From assembly GCF_001590835.1 (NCBI RefSeq), contig NZ_LTAQ01000045.1, positions 10,795 to 74,794 of the forward strand: a DNA stretch of 64,000 nt, given 5' to 3'. Shown one piece after another: positions 25,803 to 33,784 of this stretch. The position numbers were made by a program, and so were the translations under genes. Position 1 is the first letter of the stretch, and the number at the start of each line of letters is the position of its first letter. The stretch is from Bacillus gaemokensis (GTDB lineage Bacteria; Bacillota; Bacilli; Bacillales; Bacillaceae_G). Below the pieces are notes generated by a model. The model had not been told where the DNA came from, ran no database searches, and saw only the letters and a list, made by a program, of their open reading frames with translations.

Positions 25803-27217
25803 TTCATTACCTCCAAAAGTGCTTTCGCTTTATTTAGCGTTTCCTCGTATTCAGAAATCGGATTCGAATCGTATACAATACCTGCTCCTGCCTGCACATA
25901 AGCTTTTTCATCCTTTACAACCATCGTCCGGATCGCAAGTGCCATATCAAGATTTCCAGAAAAGGCAATGTAACCAATCGCTCCAGCATATACATTTCTT
26001 TTTTCACTTTCTAATCCATTTATAATTTCCATCGCTCTAATTTTCGGTGCCCCAGATACCGTCCCAGCTGGCAAACAATAGGCTAATGCATCGAAACAAC
26101 TCATTTGTTTTCGTAATAGTCCGGAAACTTCAGATACAATATGCATTACATGTGAGTATTTCTCTACTTTCATATACTTATCTAATCCAACAGAACCAAC
26201 TTCGCTCACCCGTCCAATATCATTTCGCCCTAAGTCTACAAGCATCATATGTTCTGCCCGCTCTTTCTCATTCGCCAGTAGCTCCTTCGCTATTTCCTCA
26301 TCCTCCGACCTAGTCTTTCCGCGTGGTCTTGTTCCTGCAATTGGGTTTGTCATCACCTTTTCATCTCGTACAGAAAGTAAACTTTCTGGTGAGGAACCAA
26401 GTACGACATAATCTTGAAAATCAATATAAAACATGTATGGAGATGGATTCGCTATGCGAAGTTTACGATAGAGCGCAAATGCTTCACCTGTAAATTCACT
26501 TTGCAAGCGCTGTGACAATACAACTTGAAAAATATCCCCTGCCCGAATATACTCCTTTGCTTTCTCCACCATTTTGCAAAATTGTTCTTCTGTAACAGAG
26601 GATGTAAATGCTAAAGTGGACTCCGCTTCTATTACTTGCTCTTCCAATCCGTTTAACACATCATTTTTATATGCTTGTAATCTTTCATATACTTCTTCAT
26701 AAGAGCTCGCATCCTCTTCCCTGCATACATATACAAACGATAATTTTTGCCTTACATGATCATACACAATAAACTCGCGGTACAGTAACATATGAACTTC
26801 TGGAATATTTACCGAATCAAGCAGTTCCTCCCCAATATCCTCATATTGCCGAATGACATCATAACCAATATATCCAATTGCTCCCCCGCAAAATGGGAAT
26901 GGACTTTCTACCTCTGATGGCGCAAGCACCCTTTCTAATACTTGTAATACATTTTCTTCTATCTTTTCAGTCCTACCATTTACCGTAATTTCTATCGCCG
27001 TTCCGATACTTTTAACTTCCCCGTAAGGATCAAATCCTAAATAAGAATAGCGCCCCTTATCTTGATGAAGCTGCGAGCTTTCAAGCAAGAATTTCTTGTT
27101 TCCTTTCATACGACGGTATAACGCGATTGGCGTCACACTATCTCCTTCTTCTTCATCAATTACTAAAAATGTTTTCCCTTGTCTCTTTTGTATCATAAAC
27201 TCTTCTTTTGTTATCAT
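25799..27217 (-). CDS. trpE: anthranilate synthase large subunit
   Basis: TrpE makes anthranilate from chorismate and ammonia. The start is ATG 27217, after GAGTGAGGTG; the frame is open further upstream but that part runs into the T-box terminator. Of 472 residues, the N-terminal LLESSQL (the LLES element that binds feedback-inhibiting tryptophan) and C-terminal chorismate-binding signatures PYMFYIDF, IAGTRPRGKT, HMMLVDLGRNDIGRVS and PAGTVSGAPKIRAMEII are present. It is the first gene of trpEGDCFBA, behind two tryptophan T-boxes. Confidence 0.97.
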   Translation of the reverse strand: MITKEEFMIQKRQGKTFLVIDEEEGDSVTPIALYRRMKGNKKFLLESSQLHQDKGRYSYLGFDPYGEVKSIGTAIEITVNGRTEKIEENVLQVLERVLAPSEVESPFPFCGGAIGYIGYDVIRQYEDIGEELLDSVNIPEVHMLLYREFIVYDHVRQKLSFVYVCREEDASSYEEVYERLQAYKNDVLNGLEEQVIEAESTLAFTSSVTEEQFCKMVEKAKEYIRAGDIFQVVLSQRLQSEFTGEAFALYRKLRIANPSPYMFYIDFQDYVVLGSSPESLLSVRDEKVMTNPIAGTRPRGKTRSEDEEIAKELLANEKERAEHMMLVDLGRNDIGRVSEVGSVGLDKYMKVEKYSHVMHIVSEVSGLLRKQMSCFDALAYCLPAGTVSGAPKIRAMEIINGLESEKRNVYAGAIGYIAFSGNLDMALAIRTMVVKDEKAYVQAGAGIVYDSNPISEYEETLNKAKALLEVMK

Positions 27218-27240
27218 GCCTTTCACCTCACTCTGAAAAA

Positions 27241-27510
27241 TAAAAAAGTCCTCTACATATCGAAATATGTAGAGGACGATAAATTTACCGTGGTACCACC
27301 TCATGTTGGATGCAAAAGCATCCCGCTTTATTCAGGTACAAATCATATACCTTATCCTTTTAACGGCGGAACCCGGGTTGCCTACTTATAATTGTTCAGC
27401 ATACCTCTCGTAAGCCCATTCCGCATACGGCACCGCACCGGGTTCTCACCTATCCCCGGCTCTCTGTAACGTCTCCAATATACGTACTCTTCTTACTTAA
27501 ACGATTTTAC
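27241..27510 (-). promoter_or_regulatory. T-box riboswitch, promoter-distal copy (Trp), adjacent to trpE
   Basis: The leader on the - strand has an AGAAGAGTACGTA stem I base, an AGAGAGCCGGGGAUAGGUG loop, and a specifier loop GAATGGGC with UGG (Trp) at 27418-27416. The T-box sequence GGTGGTACCACGG is at 27300-27288, and the terminator GTCCTCTACATAT/ATATGTAGAGGAC with a T run is at 27277-27241. Uncharged tRNA-Trp would stabilise the antiterminator and switch trp on. The terminator ends about 24 bases before the trpE ATG. Confidence 0.92.
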
Positions 27511-27526
27511 TTATTTATTTTTTATA

Positions 27527-27607
27527 TAAGATGTTCAAAAAGTCCGGTAAAGATCGCCGTCCGATTTCTTCGCCTGCGTCGCCAATCCGATACTCCTGTA
27601 GTTCTAT
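27527..27607. other. 81-base spacer between the two T-boxes, flanked by direct repeats
   Basis: The segment between T-boxes is bracketed by ACTTATTTATTTTT(T)ATA copies at 27509-27526 and 27608-27624, which differ by one T. It contains a GC-richer stretch (TCGCCGTCC, TTCGCCTGCGTCGCC) unlike the surrounding leader. It may be a small insertion or a scar of the duplication that made the tandem leader. Confidence 0.5.
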
Positions 27608-27625
27608 ACTTATTTATTTTTATAC

Positions 27626-27895
27626 ACAAAAAGGGAGTACTCATCCTATAGAAAGGACGGGTACTCCCGTGGTGCCACCTTAATTCGTTACACACGTAAC
27701 GCACTTTAACGTATCAAAAATTAATACGTGTCTCTTATATCGATGAGATCATGTCGCCAAAGCCTACTTCTTTCGGTTCGGTTTGGAAGCTCCGAAGGCC
27801 ATTCCATATTAATTCCATACTGATTCGCACCAACCATCAGCTCTCTGACATGTTCATAATATGTACTCTTCTTCATCAACGCTTGCATTTTTTTA
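27626..27895 (-). promoter_or_regulatory. T-box riboswitch, promoter-proximal copy (Trp)
   Basis: This is the first T-box transcribed. GAAGAAGAGTACATATT opens stem I, the specifier loop GAATGGCC carries UGG (Trp) at 27801-27799, and the T-box GGTGGCACCACGG is at 27679-27668. The terminator, GGGAGTACCCGTCC pairing with GGATGAGTACTCCC and followed by TTTTTGTG, is at about 27671-27626. It has the same amino-acid specificity as the second copy but the stems are well diverged, so this is not a recent exact duplication. Confidence 0.92.
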
Positions 27896-27905
27896 AGTTG
27901 AACTC

Positions 27906-27935
27906 ATTATAATCCCTTCTTTTTTCATAAGTCAA
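27906..27935 (-). promoter_or_regulatory. sigma-A promoter of the trp operon
   Basis: On the - strand TTGACT (27935-27930), an 18-base spacer and TATAAT (27911-27906) are nearly consensus and lie just upstream of the first T-box. Confidence 0.8.
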
Positions 27936-28036
27936 TACTTTTTGAAAATTTTTATTTATCTCTTCATTCATTATTATATTGACAAAACAACCTATTTCTA
28001 TGTAAATATAATAAATACTCTATTAAAATTAATGTT

Positions 28037-28103
28037 TTTTGTCAGAAAATTATATATTCTAAAAATGATTTACTGTCAAAAAACGCTTACATTTCAGAAA
28101 ATT
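28037..28103 (+). promoter_or_regulatory. two candidate CodY boxes upstream of putP
   Basis: ACATTTCAGAAAATT (28089-28103) differs at two positions from the CodY consensus AATTTTCWGAAAATT, and TTTTGTCAGAAAATT (28037-28051) at three. Both share the TCAGAAAATT half. CodY control of proline uptake is known in B. subtilis, so repression in rich medium is a reasonable inference. Confidence 0.5.
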
Positions 28104-28194
28104 CGTATTTGTATATGGATTTTCCGAAATAATCATGATAGATTATAATTATGCAAAGTTCATCAAAAGACACTACAAAAGGAAGGGGAACTAC

Positions 28195-29661
28195 ATGAGT
28201 ACGCAGATATTAATTTTAACTTCTATCTCTATTTACATGCTCGGGATGCTAGTCATTGGCTATTTTGCCTATAAACGAACATCCAACTTAACAGATTACA
28301 TGCTTGGCGGGCGTACACTAGGCCCCGCAGTAACCGCATTAAGTGCTGGAGCAGCCGATATGAGCGGCTGGCTATTAATGGGGTTACCCGGTGCAATGTT
28401 TAGCGTTGGATTAAGTAGTAGCTGGATTGCGATTGGCTTAACACTCGGCGCCTACGCAAACTGGATCTATGTCGCTCCTCGCTTACGTACCTACTCAGAA
28501 ATTGCAAACAACTCTATTACTATTCCAGAATTTTTAGAGCATCGTTTCCATGATGCTTCTCATATGCTACGTCTTGTTTCTGGACTTGTTATTATGATCT
28601 TTTTCACATTTTATGTAGCTTCTGGATTCGTCTCAGGTGCTGTATTATTCGAAAATTCATTTGGCCTAAATTATCATGTCGGATTACTCATTGTTGGAGG
28701 CGTTGTTGTCGCCTACACATTATTTGGAGGCTTCTTAGCTGTAAGTTGGACAGACTTCGTTCAAGGAATCATCATGGTAGTTGCTCTTGTGCTTGTTCCG
28801 ATTGTAACAATTATGAATGTAAATGGCCTTGGCCCAGCATTCGATACAATTAAATCTATTGACCCAGCACTATTAAATATTTTTAAAGGAACATCCGTAT
28901 TAGGCATTATTTCATTATTTGCATGGGGTCTTGGTTACGTTGGACAACCCCATATTATTGTTCGCTTTATGGCCATTTCATCTGTAAAAGAGATTAAAAG
29001 TGCACGTCGAATTGGTATGGGCTGGATGATTTTTTCTGTAGCAGGAGCTATGTTTACTGGTCTTATCGGTATCGCTTACTATTCAAAAGCGGGATTAAAG
29101 CTCTCTGATCCAGAAACAATTTTCGTTGAACTAGGTAGCATTTTATTCCACCCACTGATTACTGGATTTTTATTAGCAGCTATTTTAGCAGCTATTATGA
29201 GCACAATCTCTTCTCAGCTTCTTGTTACTTCAAGCGCCATAACTGAAGACTTGTATAGAACATTCTTCAAACGTTCTGCTTCTGATCGCGAGCTTGTATT
29301 TGTCGGCCGCATGGCAGTTCTTGGCATTGCACTTATTGGATGTGCATTAGCATTTAAACAAAATGATACAATTTTAGCACTTGTTGGATATGCTTGGGCT
29401 GGATTCGGTTCTTCATTTGGACCAGTCATTTTACTAAGTTTATACTGGAAACGCATGACAAAATGGGGTGCGCTTGCTGGAATGATTGCTGGAGCTGCAA
29501 CTGTTATTACGTGGACACAATTTAAATTTTTAACAAAATTCCTATACGAAATGATTCCTGGTTTCACTGTAAGTTTACTAGCGATTATCATCGTTAGTTT
29601 ACTAACAAAACCTTCAAAAGAAGTTGAGAAACAGTTCGAGGAATTTGAGAAAACTGCATAA
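28195..29661 (+). CDS. putP: sodium/proline symporter
   Basis: PutP, a solute:sodium symporter, imports proline. ATG 28195 follows AAGGAAGGGGA and gives 488 residues with about thirteen helices; the frame is open 20 codons upstream without a ribosome-binding site. Typical signatures are MLGGRTLGPAVTALSAGAADMSGWLLMGLPG (Na+/proline site near the N-terminus), YVASGFVSGAVLFE, WTDFVQGIIM and AAILAAIMSTISSQLLVTSSAITED. The gene is monocistronic, with candidate CodY boxes upstream and a terminator downstream. Confidence 0.95.
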   Translation: MSTQILILTSISIYMLGMLVIGYFAYKRTSNLTDYMLGGRTLGPAVTALSAGAADMSGWLLMGLPGAMFSVGLSSSWIAIGLTLGAYANWIYVAPRLRTYSEIANNSITIPEFLEHRFHDASHMLRLVSGLVIMIFFTFYVASGFVSGAVLFENSFGLNYHVGLLIVGGVVVAYTLFGGFLAVSWTDFVQGIIMVVALVLVPIVTIMNVNGLGPAFDTIKSIDPALLNIFKGTSVLGIISLFAWGLGYVGQPHIIVRFMAISSVKEIKSARRIGMGWMIFSVAGAMFTGLIGIAYYSKAGLKLSDPETIFVELGSILFHPLITGFLLAAILAAIMSTISSQLLVTSSAITEDLYRTFFKRSASDRELVFVGRMAVLGIALIGCALAFKQNDTILALVGYAWAGFGSSFGPVILLSLYWKRMTKWGALAGMIAGAATVITWTQFKFLTKFLYEMIPGFTVSLLAIIIVSLLTKPSKEVEKQFEEFEKTA

Positions 29662-29676
29662 CATTTTTAGAAACGA

Positions 29677-29718
29677 GAACCTCCGCCTTCATAATGAAAG
29701 CGGAGGTTCCTTTCTTTT
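29677..29718 (+). terminator. terminator of putP
   Basis: GAACCTCCGCCTTC-ATAAT-GAAAGCGGAGGTTCC followed by TTTCTTTT. Confidence 0.9.
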
Positions 29719-29839
29719 AATCATTGTTCGACAATTTTCTCCTTGAAATTAACAAATTCTTTATGTTTCTTTAAATTTATCATAACACTATGCAGTTATA
29801 GTATGAGTATCGACACTTATACAGAAAGGGGACTCCAAC

Positions 29840-30238
29840 ATGTTAGCATCTTTACAACAACAAAATATAAGAAAATTTTCACCTATCACAAACACTTCTA
29901 CTTCTTGTCTAAACATACAACCAAACCTACCTAAAATTTCAATTGCTCCTTCTGTTGTTTCAGTAATCGGTGTTCATATGCAAAAAAATAAATTAAAAAT
30001 AAAAGTAGGACAACATGCGGAACTATCTGCATTTGTTCTACCAGTTCAAGCAACAAACCAAGAACTTATATGGACAAACATGAATCCTAACGTTGTAACA
30101 ATCTGTCCAAACCAAAATAAAGTTATCCTAGCTGGAAAAAGCGCCGGACGGGCCGTTATCATCGTAACAACTGCCGAAGGAAAATTCCGCGATTTATGTA
30201 TCGTTCATGTACAATCTTATATGACAAATCCAAAGTAA
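29840..30238 (+). CDS. small single Ig-like (BIG2-type) domain protein
   Basis: The 132-residue protein consists of a disordered N-terminal segment and one bacterial Ig-like domain of the BIG2 type from about residue 45: [60 protein letters not shown]. No signal peptide, sortase motif or transmembrane helix is visible, so it is apparently cytoplasmic or deposited on the spore from the mother cell. AAAGGGGAC lies before ATG 29840. Single-domain BIG2 proteins without export signals are unusual, and the function is unknown. Confidence 0.75.
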   Translation: MLASLQQQNIRKFSPITNTSTSCLNIQPNLPKISIAPSVVSVIGVHMQKNKLKIKVGQHAELSAFVLPVQATNQELIWTNMNPNVVTICPNQNKVILAGKSAGRAVIIVTTAEGKFRDLCIVHVQSYMTNPK

Positions 30239-30270
30239 AAAGAGTGGTTTTATAGCTACTCTTTTTACTT
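30233..30270. terminator. bidirectional terminator
   Basis: AGTAAAAAGAGT and ACTCTTTTTACTT pair around a loop and contain both the + strand stop (30236-30238) and the - strand stop (30265). Confidence 0.85.
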
Positions 30271-30705
30271 TTCTATATTTTTTTCTATTTCAATTTGAGG
30301 ATTTTTACTTTTTAACAAAGAGATGCATTGTAGTTTATTTTTAGGAGAAATGAGTTCTGTTTCGTATGACCCGTAAAGAATTTCAAGCCGATCAAATGAT
30401 AGTGCATAAGCTACTAACGGATTTCTTGTTTTAGAAATTTTCTTTATATCTTTTATGAAAATGTGCTTTTTTACCAGACCTGATTTAATAATAATTTGTT
30501 CTTCTGTCACGATATACTTCGTTGTAAACCAGCTCCAAATGAAAAGAGCTGCGAAAGGCACAGTAAGGAATAAAAAAAAATAGTCGCTTCCTACAATGAT
30601 TGGAGCAAAACATGCACCTACAACTACTATAAAGATTGGATATAACCATGCATCTTTGTAATCAAAAACTTATGATTTAATTCCACTATATATCATCTTT
30701 TTCAT
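30265..30705 (-). pseudogene. PH-domain membrane protein gene with an in-frame stop
   Basis: Reading from ATG 30705, the frame is MKKMIYSGIKS, then TAA (30672-30670), then VFDYKDAWLYPIFIVVVGACFAP and onward without a break to 30265. After two membrane helices (VGACFAPIIV and the stretch ending FAALFIWSWF) it carries a bacterial PH/YdbS-like domain (KYIVTEEQIIIKSGLVKKHIFIKDIKKISKTRN). The sense of both sides and the Lys-like codon context (TAA for AAA) point to one nonsense mutation. Only a shortened product (from GTG 30561 or nearby, 98 residues) could still be made, and it lacks a clear ribosome-binding site. Confidence 0.75.
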
Positions 30706-30800
30706 CGTATACACTCATAAAAAAAGTGATTCATTACACCAAATATTTAGGTATAACGAATCACCAACTCGATTACATTATTTTATTATGGGTGCAAACT

Positions 30801-31712
30801 TTATAATTCTTGCGTATACACCGCTTGATTCACCGAATCTTTTGAACTCCGTTTTTGCTGTTGTAATAAGAAAATAAATACACCGAACAATACGAGAATA
30901 CTACCGAGGATTTGCATCATATTTAACTTTTCTCCAAGTAAGAAGAATGCGAGTATAGATGCCCCAACTGGTTCTCCTAAAATACTCATTGAAATTGTTG
31001 TCGCATTTACATAATTTAAAAGCCAATTATTGATGACGTGTGAAACTGTTGGCACGATCGCAAGTAAAAGAAAAATGCTCCAATCCCACTTCGTATAGCC
31101 CGTAAATGGCACGCGGAGTATTACGTTATAAATCGCTATAAATATACCCGCAAACGCAAACACAGTGAAACTATAAATCCAATGAGATACTTTCTTCACT
31201 GTCGTTTGACCAATAAATAAATACCCGACAACAGCAATGACACTTAAAAAGGATAATATATCTCCAAAGATTGCTTGTTCACTCAGTCCTAAATCACCCC
31301 AGCCAATACACATTACGCCTAAGATAGCAATGCCCATCGTAGCGATTGCTGAGTATGTCGTTCTTTCTTTAAACAGAAAAAAACCTCCAACTAAAGATAC
31401 AATAGGCTGGAGCGCTAAAATAATCGTCGAACTTGCAACCGTTGTATATTTTAAAGATGCAAACCATAAAAGAAAATGAAGTGCTAAAAAGAAGCCAGAT
31501 CCTATTAAAAATCCCCAATCCTTTATTTGAATCTTACTAAACTCTTCCCGCTTTTTCCAAACGATTGGCAGCATAATAAGTACGATAATCCATAAACGAT
31601 ACATACTTAAAATGGAAGACGGTGCCGAGGACATCTTTACGAAAACAGCTGCGAATGAAATAGCTATAATAGAAACGGCTAATGGTAGTGCAATTGATTT
31701 TTCTTGTTTCAA
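30801..31712 (-). CDS. EamA/DMT-family transporter
   Basis: The 303-residue membrane protein has ten predicted helices in two EamA repeats: the first ends near SIVSLVGGFFLFKERTTYSA and the second near LGEPVGASILAFFLLGEKLNMMQILGSILVLFGVF. Both E-rich loops after a Pro/Gly helix are typical of drug/metabolite transporters, which export amino acids or other metabolites. The substrate cannot be told. GGGAGAGGGGGAACTC precedes ATG 31712. Monocistronic. Confidence 0.88.
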   Translation of the reverse strand: MKQEKSIALPLAVSIIAISFAAVFVKMSSAPSSILSMYRLWIIVLIMLPIVWKKREEFSKIQIKDWGFLIGSGFFLALHFLLWFASLKYTTVASSTIILALQPIVSLVGGFFLFKERTTYSAIATMGIAILGVMCIGWGDLGLSEQAIFGDILSFLSVIAVVGYLFIGQTTVKKVSHWIYSFTVFAFAGIFIAIYNVILRVPFTGYTKWDWSIFLLLAIVPTVSHVINNWLLNYVNATTISMSILGEPVGASILAFFLLGEKLNMMQILGSILVLFGVFIFLLQQQKRSSKDSVNQAVYTQEL

Positions 31713-31916
31713 ATCGAGTTCCCCCTCTCCCTGTCAAAAATCCCACTTCATTATAGCTTTTTTCTTTCATAACTTAAATACTAATTTTTTAGATTCTTCG
31801 TACCATTATGTTAAAATAGAAAGCAAAGCACCTATTAGTGAATGTTCCTTTCATTTTCACTACAGGCATCGCTCTTACAAATCAATACAGCATATTTTTA
31901 TTTAGGGGGATCATAC

Positions 31917-32648
31917 ATGAATCAAGCAATAGGGAGAATTGAAGAAGTTTCATTTTATAGTACATCACTTCAAGAAGAGATTACACTTCTCGTCTATTTA
32001 CCAGCCAATTACACGCCTTTGCACAAGCATTCTGTTGTAATTGCACAAGATGGAAGAGATTATTTTCAACTTGGGAAAGCGCACCGCGTAATTGAACGTC
32101 TTCGTGAAAATGAAGAGATTGACCGAACAATTATTGTCGGTATTCCATATAAAAATGTACATGATCGTAAAGAAAAATACTTTCCAAACGATGTAAAGAA
32201 CGCAGCATACATTCGTTTCCTTGCCCACGAACTCGTTCCATACATTGATGAAAATTATCCAACCTATCAAATGGGAAAAGGGCGTGTATTAATTGGAGAT
32301 TCCCTAGGCGGCACAGTATCTTATATGACAGCACTTCTGTATCCGCATACATTTGGTAAAGTTGTTATGCAATCACCATTTGTTGATGAAACGGTACTTC
32401 GCCTTACAAAAGACTTTACAGAACCACAAGCATTAGACATTTACCATGTGATTGGTACAGAAGAAACAAATGTGAAGAGAACAGACGGACAAACTTCTGA
32501 TTTCGTAGGACCAAACCGTGAACTACATGCATTACTTATTGAAAGGAATTTCATAACACATTACGAAGAGTTTGAAGGCAATCACACTTGGAAATATTGG
32601 CAAATAGATTTACCAAAAGCATTTTCTCATATTCTATCAATTAAATAA
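31917..32648 (+). CDS. alpha/beta-hydrolase esterase (esterase D/Fes-like)
   Basis: The 243-residue cytoplasmic protein has the esterase fold: YLPANYTPLHKHSVVIAQDGRDYF early strand, nucleophile serine in GDSLGGTVSYMTALLYP, and a catalytic histidine in FEGNHTWKYWQIDLPKAF near the end. It resembles the putative esterases grouped with enterochelin esterase and S-formylglutathione hydrolase, but here the substrate is unknown. ATG 31917 follows TTAGGGGGATC; the upstream in-frame extension to 31842 has no ribosome-binding site. Confidence 0.82.
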   Translation: MNQAIGRIEEVSFYSTSLQEEITLLVYLPANYTPLHKHSVVIAQDGRDYFQLGKAHRVIERLRENEEIDRTIIVGIPYKNVHDRKEKYFPNDVKNAAYIRFLAHELVPYIDENYPTYQMGKGRVLIGDSLGGTVSYMTALLYPHTFGKVVMQSPFVDETVLRLTKDFTEPQALDIYHVIGTEETNVKRTDGQTSDFVGPNRELHALLIERNFITHYEEFEGNHTWKYWQIDLPKAFSHILSIK

Positions 32649-32740
32649 TAGGAAGCAGTATTCAGAATTATTTGATATAATAGAAAAAGAGAATTGTTTT
32701 CTCGAAATCTAACTAGACTTACAAAGGGAGGAATTGAAAC

Positions 32741-33259
32741 ATGAAACTAGGCATTGTAATTTTTCCATCAAAAATGATTCAAGATAAAGCGAACGGATTA
32801 CGTAAGCGTTATGACCCACATTATGCACTGGTCCCGCCGCACATCACATTAAAAGCACCCTTTGAGGCACCAGATGAACAATTAGAAACGATTGTAAAAG
32901 AATTACATACAATCGCAAACAAAACAAATCCGTTCACCCTTCACGTTGGAAAGGTGAGCTCATTCGCACCTGTTAATAATGTTATTTATTTTAAAGTAGA
33001 AAAAACTCCTGAACTTACATTCTTAAATGAAGAGATGCATTGTGGATTCTTCAAGCAAGAGCGTGAGTACTCATTCGTACCACACTTAACAATTGGACAA
33101 AGTTTATCCGATGCAGAACATGCTGATATATTAGGCCGATTACGTATGAAAGACTTTTATTATGAGCAACCAATTGACCGTTTCCATCTTCTATACCAAT
33201 TAGAAAATGAAACATGGACAGTACATGAAACATTCCATCTTGGAAAGGAGAACAACTAA
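32741..33259 (+). CDS. yjcG: YjcG-type 2H phosphoesterase (2'-5' RNA ligase family)
   Basis: The 172-residue protein contains two HxT motifs, PPHITLKAPF and PHLTIGQSL, the catalytic pair of 2H phosphoesterases, separated by about 80 residues as in B. subtilis YjcG (171 residues). RFHLLYQLENETWTVHETFHLG is the typical C-terminus. AAAGGGAGG precedes ATG 32741. It is followed after one base by yjcF, whose ribosome-binding site lies inside this gene, so the two form an operon. The physiological substrate is unknown. Confidence 0.92.
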   Translation: MKLGIVIFPSKMIQDKANGLRKRYDPHYALVPPHITLKAPFEAPDEQLETIVKELHTIANKTNPFTLHVGKVSSFAPVNNVIYFKVEKTPELTFLNEEMHCGFFKQEREYSFVPHLTIGQSLSDAEHADILGRLRMKDFYYEQPIDRFHLLYQLENETWTVHETFHLGKENN

Positions 33260-33260
33260 T

Positions 33261-33683
33261 TTGCAAGCACAAATCGTACAAACAGATCAGCAACTAAGAG
33301 ATGCATTCTCTGTACGCAAACAAGTATTTGTTGAAGAACAACATGTATCTTCTGAAGAAGAATACGATGAATTTGAAGAAATCGCAAAGCATGTTGTCAT
33401 ATACGATGAAGATCTTCCTGTTGGAGCAGGACGCTTTCGCATCGTGGATGGAATCGGTAAAATGGAACGTATATGCGTTCTCGCTTCCCATCGTAAAAAA
33501 GGACTTGGAAAAATCATTATGGATGCACTCGAAGCATATGCCAGAGAAGAATCTCTATCCAAATTGAAACTCCACGCCCAAACACATGCCAAATCCTTTT
33601 ATAAAAAACTTGGATATCAAACTGTTTCCGCTGTATTTATAGAAGCTGATATACCACATGTTGTTATGATAAAAGAATTATGA
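33261..33683 (+). CDS. yjcF: YjcF-type GNAT N-acetyltransferase, TTG start
   Basis: GNAT acetyltransferase of 140 residues, the same length as B. subtilis YjcF. The acetyl-CoA loop appears as RICVLASHRKKGLGKIIMDALE, and the N-terminal FSVRKQVFVEEQHVSSEEEYDEFE is typical of the ElaA/YjcF subgroup. TTG 33261 is the start: AAAGGAG (33244-33250) lies ten bases before it, and no ATG is available in frame nearby that keeps the family N-terminus. It lies one base after the yjcG stop. Confidence 0.9.
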   Translation: MQAQIVQTDQQLRDAFSVRKQVFVEEQHVSSEEEYDEFEEIAKHVVIYDEDLPVGAGRFRIVDGIGKMERICVLASHRKKGLGKIIMDALEAYAREESLSKLKLHAQTHAKSFYKKLGYQTVSAVFIEADIPHVVMIKEL

Positions 33684-33689
33684 TTTTCT

Positions 33690-33718
33690 AAACAGGAGGT
33701 AGCCCCCTCCTGTTTTTT
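33690..33718 (+). terminator. terminator of yjcG-yjcF
   Basis: AAACAGGAGG-TAGCCC-CCTCCTGTTTTTT directly after the yjcF stop. Confidence 0.9.
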
Positions 33719-33784
33719 ACATTGCTATTTTCTTTTTCTTCCGCTAAAGTTAAATGTTGATGCTATAATTTTGAAGGTGAATAT

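Noticed and set aside
20865-27217. TRAP (mtrB) binding repeats in the trp leader
   Set aside because: No run of spaced GAG/UAG triplets precedes trpE; two T-boxes explain control.
27522-27704. 60-codon - strand frame across the T-box spacer
   Set aside because: It spans the first T-box terminator and the spacer; there is no start signal and RNA structure explains the sequence.
28080-28096. cre site on the - strand upstream of putP (TGTAAGCGTTTTTTGA)
   Set aside because: Only the left half fits the consensus; the CodY-like boxes are the better explanation.
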